DNA from: Stylonectria norvegica
Lineage: Eukaryota > Ascomycota > Sordariomycetes > Hypocreales > Nectriaceae
NCBI GenBank assembly: GCA_014621405.1
Contig: JAANBC010000076.1
Span: 1-64,000 of the forward strand
Direction of reading: 5' to 3'
DNA: 64,000 nt
Part shown: piece by piece, positions 47,184 through 57,920 of the stretch
Layout: each line of letters begins with the position of its first letter
Position numbering within the stretch: the stretch's first letter is position 1
Made by a program: the position numbers and the translations under genes
Notes under the pieces: generated by a model
Database searches by the model: none
The model's input: the letters and a program-made list of their open reading frames with translations, nothing else
What the model was told of the DNA's origin: nothing

Positions 47184-50023
47184 TCATTTCTCGAGTTTCT
47201 CTTTCTTGAGGAGTTCGTCGGTTTCTGGTATTGGCACGTCGACCTTGGTGCCGTCCGTACCTGACGTCGACGGTGCCGTATCCGCAAACGTAACACTCCT
47301 CCTCTTGTTCTTGGGCGTCTCTTCTGTTTCGGTTGCCCTCTCCTCTTCTTCGATCGTCTCCCTCTCGTTTGGTCGCGACTTGCTGTTGCTCAGGCGAACA
47401 AACTCTGCTGATTCTCGCGTGGGCGTCATCGGCCGCGTAACCTGTTGCTTGACCCCCGAATTCCTGAGTGAACTGCTCCGCATGTGACTGAGCGGCATCG
47501 CGTCCCCGCGGTTCATCTCCGAGTCCCACTCCGCAAAGTCTTTGGCGGTCCATGAAGCTCGATGAGTTCGGCCGCTGCGGGGCAAACTACTGGCGGAGAA
47601 ACGAGAGCTTGCGCTGTTGGCGCGGCTCCTGCGATTTATTGGGGTGATCGGAGCCGGTGTTGTGTTCATCGGCGGGTTGTCTGTAACTGGGAATATGCCC
47701 ATTTCGTCGAGCTTGGGTGCTCGTCGTACCTCTCTCACGTTGAAATACGACTGTGGAGGTTCTCGGGGCATTTCCACCTCTTTTGGCTTTGGCGGCAAGT
47801 CGCCTGCGCGCGCTTCAATGTGATCGAAATAGCGGACTCTAAGGGGATCAAGTCGTTCAGGGAAGTTCTCCCGGTTGCGAGATAGAGACATCCACGTGGA
47901 TACCATCCCAATGATCATGAGGATCACCACAGCGACGGCAAGGAAGCCCTGGACAACGATGATGATAATTCCCAGGACCGTAGCAGCAATGCGGTTGAGG
48001 CTGAAGTTTGGCAGAAACGCAATCGACAGACCTGTAGTGACAATCTTGGAGATTGAGAGTAGCCAGATAGCCGCAGTAGTGTTGCGAGCACCCTCAAAAG
48101 GCTTCATCTTGATGATGGCGACCAGGGCGAAGACCTCGAAAACGAATAGTCCATAGACCTGCGCCAGTGGCGTCTGCGAACCTCCTCCAAGGAAGCAAGC
48201 TCGGATGAACTGGTAACCCAAGTAAACGGCAAAGAACCACCATCGTGAGCGGCGATATCGTGCCGAGAGCCATCCAAATCGCTTGATATAGTCTGCATCT
48301 TGGCTCGTAGCTGGTCTGTTCGGGTCGCTGTCGGTGAACTTGACACGGAAGAATGGCACGCTTCCTAATAGCCGCGGCTTTTCTGACTGCTCTTCCTCGC
48401 CAATTCTGCTTTCCCTTGTCGTCGCGACAAAGGGGACTTTCTTGAAGAGCTTTCCCTTTTCGAGGCGTATTGAGTCGGGGGCCAACTCATATTTGCCGTG
48501 GCGGAGCCTAACGAAACACGCATACACTGCAATACCTCCAATTCCAACAAGGAACATGAGAAATACGATGGCTGCGATAGCTGTCGGACCTGCTGGCCCC
48601 TTGTTCGAAAATTGAAACATGGTCAAGGTCATCATGGCGAAGAAGGCGATGAAGAGAGCCCGAAGCACTCCTGAAGCCATGTATCCTAGCCAATGAGAGC
48701 GGAAGTAATTGAATCCGTCCGTCTTGATCCACTTCATCTTGATGACCAGGTCGAGAATGAACTTGACAGCCGTGACAAACAGGGCCACACCGCCCAGGAC
48801 GACGAGGAGCCAGATGAAGCCGACGATAAAGGCATCCTTTGCGGGAACATTGCTCGCGGAGATAGTTCCCGCAAACCCAGTAAAGGTACCAGGTACCGGC
48901 ATACCAGGGTTGCGAGGCTTTCCGGCCCAGTCGTAGTCATATGGATCGCTGGCGTTGTAACCGGCTCGGCGAGTAAAAGTGTTGAGTAACGGGTGCATCT
49001 CCAGAATGGCCCTGGCCTGGAGGGCTCGTCCGTAGATCTGCTGTGTAAGTCCACCTCCATTGTTAATAGGCACTGATCCAGCTCCTCCGACTTGGCTGGA
49101 GTTTCCTGATACGCCGGTGAAGGAGCTGATGGAGTGGATCATGCCGTCGCTAGCAAACATGCCAGCAGTCCAGGCGAAGTTGCTCCACCATGCCGGGAGG
49201 ACGCTAGGCCAGTCAACGGACAGGGCGCCCGAAAAGTAGATGGATTGGAAAGTCTCGAAGATGACGAGGATCGAAAACGAGTGAGCGTAGTGCATGCGCA
49301 TGTGGGGGATCTGCAGCCCGTAGATGGCCGTTGCGAAGGATGCAAGCACGGCCAAAATCACAAGCGCACCCAACAGGGACCCCACCGCCTTTGGTTGGGA
49401 GAAGCTCTGGCCGTTGGTCATGGCGGCCTGGAAGCAGCCGATCTGGGTTTGTGTAGAGTTGGCGAAGATTTGTAGTCGGGCGAATCCTTCGAGATCAGGG
49501 ATGCCCAATGCAATGGACGGAATCCCAGCGACGTCCTTGGGGGAGATCGGGATGACGGCGAACGCGTTGACGGGAATGTCGGCCTTCAGGGGGCAGAGAC
49601 TCCCGATGTTGGCCTTGCACGGATCGTAGGTCATGTTGAATCGGTTCTCTCCGTAGGCCTCAACAGAGATGTGCACTAACGTGAATTAGCATTTGGCTTG
49701 CAGCAGCACCGCTTTCCCCACATACTCATGAGGGATTCATTTCTGATGTTGGTGGTTCCATCCAGGTGGAACAGCACTGTCAGATTGTCGCGATAGTAGG
49801 CGGCGTCGAATTTGGTGACATTGAACAAGCTCCCGCCACTCAAGCAATCGGCGAAGTCTCCCGTGTAGAGCGCAGGGAGGCGGCTAACCTCGAGTTCGCG
49901 CTGGACGCCATCGAGGCCTGTTCCCTTGATATAAGCCTTCTCTCGCGCGAGAACAGTCGGTAGGAAGCTGAATATAGACAGAAGGAGGAGCAGGGCCCCG
50001 AGGGGTATTCGATTCGAAAGCAT
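47184..50023 (-). CDS. TRP-like membrane protein (Flc/Pkd2 family)
   Basis: Fungal TRP-like protein of the Flc1-3/Pkd2 group, implicated in calcium homeostasis, cell-wall integrity and FAD transport in yeasts. Exons 50023-49726 and 49675-47184 give 929 residues; the intron is GTATGT...ACGTTAG and splits a Met codon. The ATG at 50023 is preferred because it begins a signal peptide (MLSNRIPLGALLLLL... cleaved near VLA). An in-frame ATG at 50068 would add 15 residues before it. Residues 27-190 form the ML-like luminal domain with several cysteines. About 195-700 hold nine or so hydrophobic helices of the TRP domain. The rest is a Ser/Arg/Pro-rich cytosolic tail. Length and architecture are normal. 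Confidence 0.94.
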
Positions 50024-51914
50024 CGCGCCGTAGTGTGGATAGGGGTCGAAGCGGATCGGTCGGGACAACGGCGGGCGTTGCCGCCCAGATTGGTCTTGTC
50101 GACGCCCAGATTATGCTACTGGGAGGATGCTATCTCGTGCGACAGACGGTGGCGGGAGAAGGGATTGTCGTTTCAGAGCCTATTGAGCGTGTCGAGGCAG
50201 ACATAGGGAGATGGAAATCCAGGGGTCGTCGTGTTTTGGTGTCTGTCGCAAACGGGAGCGGAAGGGCCGGAGATGGAAATGGACGAGGGTAGATGTCGGT
50301 AGCAGTCGGCACGCAGCAATCGTCGGGAGAGGGATGTGACGAAGGGAGAAAATGGTGGACGGCGTCGACAATCAGATGTTTCAAGGTGCGAAAGCAGGTT
50401 AAAGTTGTTGGCTAAACAGGACTTCGGGATTGTACGACGTAGAGGTGTACTATGTAACCAGAGGCAGCCGTAGCGCGCGAGTGTCGGGACAGCAGCCACC
50501 AAGATCGACGCTCGACGCCCGATTTAGCGTTAAGGTTGCTGGGTGGCTCCGGAGTGGCTGCACCTCTTGCAGTGTCATAGAAATGTATATCAGGGGACAG
50601 CAGCAGCAGCAGCAGCAGCAGCACGAGACTGCAAGATAGACATAATAGACGACTTCAGAGATCGGAAAAGACGATGCTGATAGCAGACAAGACGGGGAGC
50701 CAACTGTTCAAGTCTCAAAGCCATCGAGATGCGCTTGGATCACGTTCCATGGCCAGTATACGTACAGTGGTGCCATCGTGGCCCCCTGCATGGAGCCGTC
50801 TTGGCCGGATTCTTGGAACCTTTTTGACGTTAGTGTAATGGAGGCCCACTTGGCCATCTGGACAAGAAATCGGAGGGCTGATAACGCGAATAGAGGCACT
50901 CAAGGTTCCATACGAGCTCAAACTCTACTATGTATTACAGTTGCTCGTGCCTCCCTGATACAAAGTAGGTGAGCTGATCAACTTTGCCTGAAGCTTCCTG
51001 TTCGCGTCAGTATACTTGAATACATGAATTGTGAAGCTGTCAGCCAAGAGATCCGTAGCAACAAACCCATCGCTTATTGAGTGCTACAACTCCATCAGAC
51101 GCTATCGCGCATACCTGTCACAAGAGTCCAGACCACAAACTACCAACGTTAGTATAAAACCCCTCCATGCCAAATCTCCCACCGCTTCTTCCTCCCATTC
51201 GAACCTAAATTAGTCCCCAACCATCTTGTATTCCTTGGCTCCGTCGTGATCGATGCTGAGCGCTACAGGATGTTGCGCGATTGGCTGCACGTCCTTGCGT
51301 ATAAAACAGGAGGCGGGGGGTTTCTGCGCTGGCATCTCCACGTGCTGCGTTTCGTGCCCAGCAGGTTTCGGGCATCTCGGCAGGTTTCAATCGTGAGGCT
51401 CGAGTGCTTGATTGGTGCTTTATTCTTGCTGCGAAAACTTGGTTGTTGGCTGTTGCTGCTGTCAAGTCTCCCGCGGGCTGCGGCTAATGTCCAGGCGAGG
51501 CACTCCTTGGATGGCAAAGGTCATTCGGATCATGGTGTGACCACGCGCTCAGATCTGGATGTCCTTGTTTGCGGTGAAAAGTTGGCTCTTCCCAGCTATT
51601 CTGCTGCTAAGCGCAAAATGAAGCATCAGTGAAGTTGAGTTATATGCGTCAGATTGAAACTCGGTAGTCAGTTCAGTCGCATTCTGGCCACCCCCCAAAT
51701 TTTGTCGTCCATTTGAGAAGAGTCCCTCTGGCTGTGGCATCCGTATGAAGGCTTTATTCTTCAATCATCACCCAACTCTGCCAGTCCTGCCTCTATTGTC
51801 GTCTGCACTGCCGGCCCGAAGATGGAGCTGTGCATTAATACTACTGAGAGTGCAGGTGGCGCTATGTCGACATCTGAGTTCTAACAGGTAACGTTGAGTC
51901 GCACAGATAAAACC
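50024..51914. other. Upstream region of the TRP-like gene and spacer
   Basis: 50070-50650 is the likely promoter and leader of the TRP-like gene, C/T-rich on its sense strand. From 50650 to 51914 no gene is supported. Confidence 0.45.
50598..50621 (+). repeat. (CAG)8 microsatellite
   Basis: Eight uninterrupted CAG units about 575 bp upstream of the TRP-like start codon (CTG on that gene's sense strand). Confidence 0.9.
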
Positions 51915-52030
51915 TGTGGCCCACCCAACGTTGTGGGTGCGATCAACTCGTTGGTGAACGCCTCGCAAAGCAGACCTGCCGCAGGCGACATCGAGCAACT
52001 TGTCACCTTGGACTGAGAAATATTTTCAAT
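51915..52030 (-). pseudogene. Possible frameshifted methyltransferase fragment
   Basis: On the minus strand one frame reads KYFSVQGDKLLDVACG, a class I methyltransferase motif I, but then breaks. A shifted frame continues AGLLCEAFTNELIAPTTLGG, as expected just after motif I. The offset is explained by about two missing bases at the Gly codon. Upstream, a third frame (DFNEAIADGPDGN) also looks protein-like and is cut by a stop. This suggests a decayed gene; the match is short, so chance cannot be excluded. Confidence 0.35.
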
Positions 52031-54259
52031 AATCAACCGGAACCTTTTCTAAAATCACGGAAGACTCAGTTCCCATCCGGGCCATCGGCAATTGCCTCGT
52101 TGAAGTCGTGTGGATTCTGCCAAGACAATCAAGCTGGAGACGAAATCTCCAGAGAGCTTGGCTGCAGATGGCGATTGTTGTCCACAAAATGAGGTGTTGC
52201 AGCCTCTTGCCGGGCACCGGCTCGCTCCCATGCCCGCTGGAGCGCTTCCAAGAAGCTTCCAAGGAATTTCACGGTTCTCCACACCATCCAGCCCCTCATC
52301 TCATCCACTTTATGTACGGTATTGTTTCCAGCCATGGAGTTGTGGACGTGCTGACCAACAAAAGGTTAACGTCCATGGCAAGAAGGAGAAAAGCGTCGAA
52401 GCCACTTTCACCGCGAGAGGCTGGTGTTTTCAGGTCCACTGTGGCGCCCAGAGGTTATCGTGGTCCACAGCAACGCATCGTGCCTCGGTCTGGGAACGTC
52501 ATCATATCGGCATATTCGTTGGTCTAAGGAGTTGTTTCCCATCAAACAACGATGTGATGAAGTAGGCGAGCACCTGAGCACATTGACACATTCAAAACGC
52601 CGTGTCTTGTAAATATTGGTGACGCCATCAACGCATATCAATGCCATTCGTTTGGCGGCCCGCGTCGGTGCGCTAGTGGCATGTCCCCCACGTGCCGACA
52701 GTCAGGACCGGACGGGACCCGGTGTTCTGTCAAGAGCGCCCCCAGGTCTTGAGCATTGTGAAAGCAATGATAACAAGGCCAGCTTGCCACGAAATGAAGC
52801 AACAATTCTCAGCAGATTACGCGTGGACTCGAATAGATGTACTATGTGGAAGACTGTGTTGTGTGCTCATTCCTATAATATGGCCAGGTGTATCCTGGAG
52901 TTACGAAAGAATTATCCACAAACGTACACGATGCCGGGCATCATGGGCACCCCGATCGGCAGAGGGTGCGCCTCATAATTTAAAGAATACTCGTCACCTC
53001 GGTGAAGAGCCAATAAGCGAACCGTGAATACCGCCAGGGTACCGGCCGGCATTGATGATTTGTAACAAGAAGGTCAAGTCTCCAGTGCAACGCCGGAGGC
53101 GTCGTCTCGGGCGATCGCCCGACAGCCGTGTCCGCTCGGGGGACGCCAACCCTAGTCGGCGGGCCAGCAGCGGGAAGCGAGGTGCAAGGCTACGTCGAGA
53201 AAAGTCCGGCAGATAGACGGGATGGGAGTGGTGTCTTCTCGAAACTTGAGCAGAGAGGTTCAGATGAGGATGCACAGAGACAAAGCCACAAAGCCAAGAA
53301 GCCTAGCCAGGTGAGTGTCCCGTCTCAATAGACCGCATTGCATGATGAGATGGATGCTTTCAAGGTTCGATCGAAGCGGTGCGGTGCCGCACGTCCGTCA
53401 CGGCCATCCCGCGGGGTTCAAGCGGCCTCGCAGCGGGCTACTCACTGCCCCGCATCCGCCAATGGATCCATAGATGCCCATTTAGCCCAGGGGAAGCCGA
53501 TGGTCTTAAACTCTCAAGCCTTGGCACCTTAGCCACAGCGGGCTCGTAGCACCCATGAGCCCTCAGACAGCCTCGTTCTCATGAAGGAACCCCACGGCAG
53601 TCCACGCTCTGGGCAGAAACCTCGACAACCTCACCTCACCATCACCATCATAACAACCACCATGGCTCTTCCGCAGCCCACGCCAACCTGGCAACGCTCC
53701 ACGATGGGCCGAGATGCTGGCGGCGATGCTCCGAGAATCCTGGACATCGTTTTTCGGCGCCCAGCGTTCCCCATTGGCCTGGGCCATCGGCCGTCGCACG
53801 TATAAGCCGCAAGTCCCGAGCACGTCATCCAGAGCTAAAGCGCACCCCAATTCTTCCCCTACCATTTGCCCACCAGGGCCCTCCTCTGACGGGGTGACGC
53901 TGAGAATGTGGCCGACCTGGTCCGTTGCTGGCCACTCAATTTTTTCTTTCGGCCTCCCAAGCCTCCCTAGCTGGAGCGGGAGTGGGAGCGGCCGTCAGGG
54001 AACAGGAGCAACTAACAGGAACCGTCGCCCATGATAAATCAACCTCTCGCCCTCCGACTTTTGTCCTGCTCCTCCTGTGTCTTGTCCATCTTCTCCCATC
54101 GCTACTCCTTCAAAGTCGTCCACCTCGTCCATCATCCCCACGATCGACGATTGCGTGCTCTGCCCCAGGCCATCTTAGACTCAGATCCTCCTCTGAGGAA
54201 CACGCTTCGAACTCGTGCCCGTTATCGGCTTCAATTGACTTCCACCAGCTCTCGAAACC
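52031..54259. other. Upstream region of ATP sulfurylase and spacer
   Basis: No gene supported. 53500-54259 is the likely promoter and leader region of the ATP sulfurylase gene, with C/T-rich sections from about 54040. Frames such as 52110-52565 show no coding bias or domain. Confidence 0.45.
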
Positions 54260-56261
54260 ATGGCCAACGCTCCCCACGGCGGCGTCCTCAAGGACCTCTT
54301 CGCCCGCGACCTCCCCCGCGCGGCCGAGCTCCTTGCTGAGTCGGAGACTCTCCCAGCTCTCGTCCTCACTGAGCGCCATCTGTGCGATCTCGAGCTGATT
54401 CTCAATGGCGGCTTCTCTCCCCTAGAAGGTATATTGACATCCCCGTATAGGGCGTGGTGGGGTCCTTAGCAAAGACCCCGCGGTGGGATGCCCCCGCGCC
54501 AGATTGGGGAACACCAATTGACACGGGTGTGTTGCATAGGTTTCATGAACGAGAAGGACTACAACGGGTATGCTTCTTCCACTCAGATATCTTTGTGGTT
54601 GAAACCTAATTTTGGTACACAGTGTCGTTGACAGCAACCGTCTCGCCGATGGCGCACTTTTCTCCATGCCCATCAACCTCGATGTGAACGAGAACCAGAT
54701 CAAGACCCTAGGAATCCAGCCCGGTGCCAGGATTACCCTTCGGGATTTCCGTGACGACCGAAACCTAGCCATTCTTACCGTTGATGATGTTTACCGACCC
54801 GACAAGTACGTTTCCCTTCGAAATAATCATAACTTCTGGCGCTTGGTGCTGACAATCGCAATAGGGTCAAGGAGGCCAAGCAGGTCTTTGGTAGCGACGA
54901 TGACACCCACCCCGGTGTCAAGTACCTCTTCACCACCCCCGAGTTCTACGTCGGTGGTAAGCTCGAGGCTGTTAGCCGTCTAGAGCACTACGACTTCCTG
55001 GATCTTCGATGTAAGCCTCCTTGTTGGCATGCTCCCCTCCACGAGCTGAAACTAACTCTACCAAGTCACCCCCTCTGAGCTCCGAGCCCACTTCAACAAG
55101 CTCGGCTGGCAGAAGGTGGTCGCTTTCCAGACCCGAAACCCCATGCACCGCGCTCACCGTGAGTTGACGGTCCGCGCCGCCCGCTCCCAGCAGGCCAACG
55201 TCCTCATCCAGCCTGTTGTCGGCCTCACCAAGCCTGGCGATATCGACCACTTCACCCGTGTTCGCGTCTACAAGGCGCTTCTGCCTCGCTACCCCAACGG
55301 TATGGCTGCTCTGGCCCTACTCCCCCTCGCCATGCGAATGGGTGGTCCCCGTGAGGCCCTGTGGCACGCCATCATCCGAAAGAACCACGGTGCCACTCAC
55401 TTCATTGTCGGCCGTGACCACGCCGGCCCCGGCAAGAACAAGAACGGCAAGGACCACTATGGTCCTTATGACGCTCAGCACCTCGTCCAGGAGTTCCAGG
55501 CAGAGCTTGGAATCAAGATGGTCGAGTTCCAGGAGATGATCTACCTCCCCGACAGCGACGAGTACCTGCCCGTCAACGAGATCCCCGAGGGAACTCGCAC
55601 CATGAACATTTCGGGTACCGAGCTACGAAACCGTCTCAAGACCGGCAAAGAGATCCCCGCCTGGTTCTCCTACCCCGAGGTCGTCAAGGTGCTCCGTGAG
55701 CAGAACCCTCTTCCTGCCCAGAAGGGCTTCACCGTCTTCATGACGGGTTACCAGAACAGTGGCAAGGACCAGGTCGCCCGAGCCCTACAAGTCACCCTCA
55801 ACCAGGGCGGTGGCCGCCCGGTCTCTATGCTTCTGGGCGAGACCGTCCGACACGAGCTTTCTTCGGAGCTCGGCTTCAGCCGACAGGATCGCGACTTGAA
55901 CATTGCCCGAATTGCCTTTGTGGCCTCTGAGCTCACCAAGGCCGGCGCTGCCGTCATCGCTGCCCCCATCGCCCCCTTCGATGAAGCCCGCAAGCATGCT
56001 CGCGATCTCATTGAGAAGTCGGGACCCTTCTTCCTTGTCCACGTCGCCACGTCGGTCGAATACAGCGAGAAGACGGATCGCCGAGGCACATACGCGGCCG
56101 CGCGCGCTGGGAAGATTAAGGGATTCACCGGTGTCGATGACCCCTATGAGACGCCCACCAAGCCCGACCTGGTTGTCGATCTGGAGAAGCAGAACGTGCG
56201 CTCCATTGTTCACCAGATTATCCTTCTCCTCGAGAGCAACGGTCTTCTCGACCGATTGTAA
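54260..56261 (+). CDS. met3: ATP sulfurylase (sulfate adenylyltransferase)
   Basis: Converts ATP and sulfate to APS and pyrophosphate, the first step of sulfate assimilation. Exons 54260-54428, 54540-54567, 54623-54805, 54865-55010 and 55066-56261 give 573 residues, the usual fungal length. Intron 1 (111 bases) and three short introns crowd the first 800 bases; exon 2 is only 28 bases. The catalytic domain has QTRNPMHRAHREL (about 195-207) with the nucleotide-binding His pair, and GRDHAGPG. From about residue 390 a C-terminal APS-kinase-like domain follows, whose P-loop is altered to GYQNSGKDQ. This is the catalytically dead regulatory domain of filamentous-fungal enzymes, which gives allosteric inhibition by PAPS. 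All key residues are present. Confidence 0.97.
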
Positions 56262-57890
56262 GGGGCACGCTCACATATGGATGAATCGGGATCACTTGCT
56301 GCAGTCCAATTTGATCTGATTTGATTATTTCGCGAAAGAGAAGGAAATCAACCGCATGAAGCGAGACACCAGTGTTCAAGCAGCTGCGCTTGCTATGCGT
56401 ATTGGCGTTGGGAGAGAAAATAGGCTCGAATGATGATGGGAAGCATTGCACTCAACGGGATGAACGGATACGGATCCAACGTTTGTGCTGCCAGTGGCAT
56501 GGATTTATGTATTGCCGAGCTTGAGAGCTCTGATAGAGAATGTCGCATGAGACAAGGGATTTAGAACAACGGAGACGAGAGAACAATAAAGACAAGAATA
56601 ACAAAGACAAACTCAACCCCCGCGAAGCATCTAAAGAAAGACGCATACAGGTGCATCTTTGATGTTTCGGCAGAACCAACAAGCATTGAAGATGTCCTAC
56701 ACCCCACTGTATCACGTCGGCCGTCCCCTCATGATGGATGCTTGCGGTGACGCCCAGCGCTTAAATAGTGGAGTGAGAGTGAGGTTTTGATCGGGCATTG
56801 GGTGGTTATTCTTAGGCCCCAAGCCGGAAATATCCCCTCTCAAGCGACAGAAGTCTTGGGCTTGGGCATCATGAAGGGGAGTTCGATTTAAGTGTTGCCG
56901 AGGTGCAGGAAGATGCGTGATTTTGGAAGTATCTCGCCATCGCGCAGGTTATTCTCGTGTAGATAGATGGTTTGTGTGAGAAGCCGCACTTTCTTTCTAT
57001 ACTACTGGTACATGTATAAGGCATCGGCATTGGTACGTTGCCATCGCTGCAGACGTCAGATATGTTCAGTTTAAGCATTGTCCGAAACAGACGCTCAATT
57101 TGTGGCAACAACCCGAGTTTCGGGGTCCATTTCTTTGTTAATTAGCCTAGTTCGCTGGCAGTTGGATGCAGAGCTGCCTCGTTTCCCGCTTGTTGGCGGC
57201 GGTTACAGTAGTTTGCAGGACTGCGAATGGTTGGGCACTCGTCCCATCACACCACGGCGCAGCCATGGAGCTCCTGGTTGGCCAGCCCGTCGACAGCTTA
57301 GGCCTTCGACAACGGGGAGCTTGGGCGATGGCAGCCATGCTTCAGTGAGACAGCCGCCTAAGAGTGGGGTGCCCAGCGGGCAGGGCAGTATGAGTCTACT
57401 GTATTCGTACGTCCACTAGGTACTATTCAGGGATCTATCCATTGGCGTCGGCCTCCGTCTCGTGCTCAGCTCGTCCATGACGACAATTCATCTGCAAACA
57501 TCCCACCATCGCCGTCTCTCGATTGTCAAACAAGCTCCTACAAAACAAGATCCACGACTCGACTCGACACTCTGTAGTGCAACTGTCCGACAAACCTCGC
57601 TCTGCGTTGCACCGCCTGCACCTCAACAGTACATAGGAATAGGAACCTTCTCGCAGCTCGCATTGCGCCCCGCCTTCGGAACCGTCCACCCATCCATCAT
57701 CAGGGCTCTTTGCTGGCAGTCCACCGTTCCATTAGTGCCTAAACCAGACCAGACCGTAACCACCAGCAACAGCTTCGACAAAGGTAGACTCAACACCATA
57801 TATCATATCCTCACTCGCATCTCCCTCCAAGCCATCCTTCGCCACTTTCGACCCTGGGCTGCGCGACTAGTCCTCTCGCCGCCCTCATCC
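56262..57890. other. Intergenic region after ATP sulfurylase
   Basis: Holds the ATP sulfurylase 3' region (an AATAAA occurs near 56584) and the promoter and leader of the next gene. From about 57660 the plus strand is C/A/T-rich. No additional gene is seen. Confidence 0.5.
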
Positions 57891-57920
57891 ATGGTCTACC
57901 ATGCCATCCAACGACCGTGA
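57891..57920 (+). promoter_or_regulatory. Upstream ORF overlapping the main start codon
   Basis: ATG at 57891 opens nine codons (MVYHAIQRP) in another frame and stops at 57918-57920, after the main ATG at 57901. The uORF start has T at -3 (weak) but G at +4. The main ATG has A at -3. Leaky scanning past the first ATG would be needed to translate the large protein. Confidence 0.6.

Noticed and set aside
52110..52565. Overlapping plus-strand frames of about 140-150 codons
   Set aside because: Two frames are open at once, neither with domain or codon bias; the only protein-like signal nearby is on the other strand.
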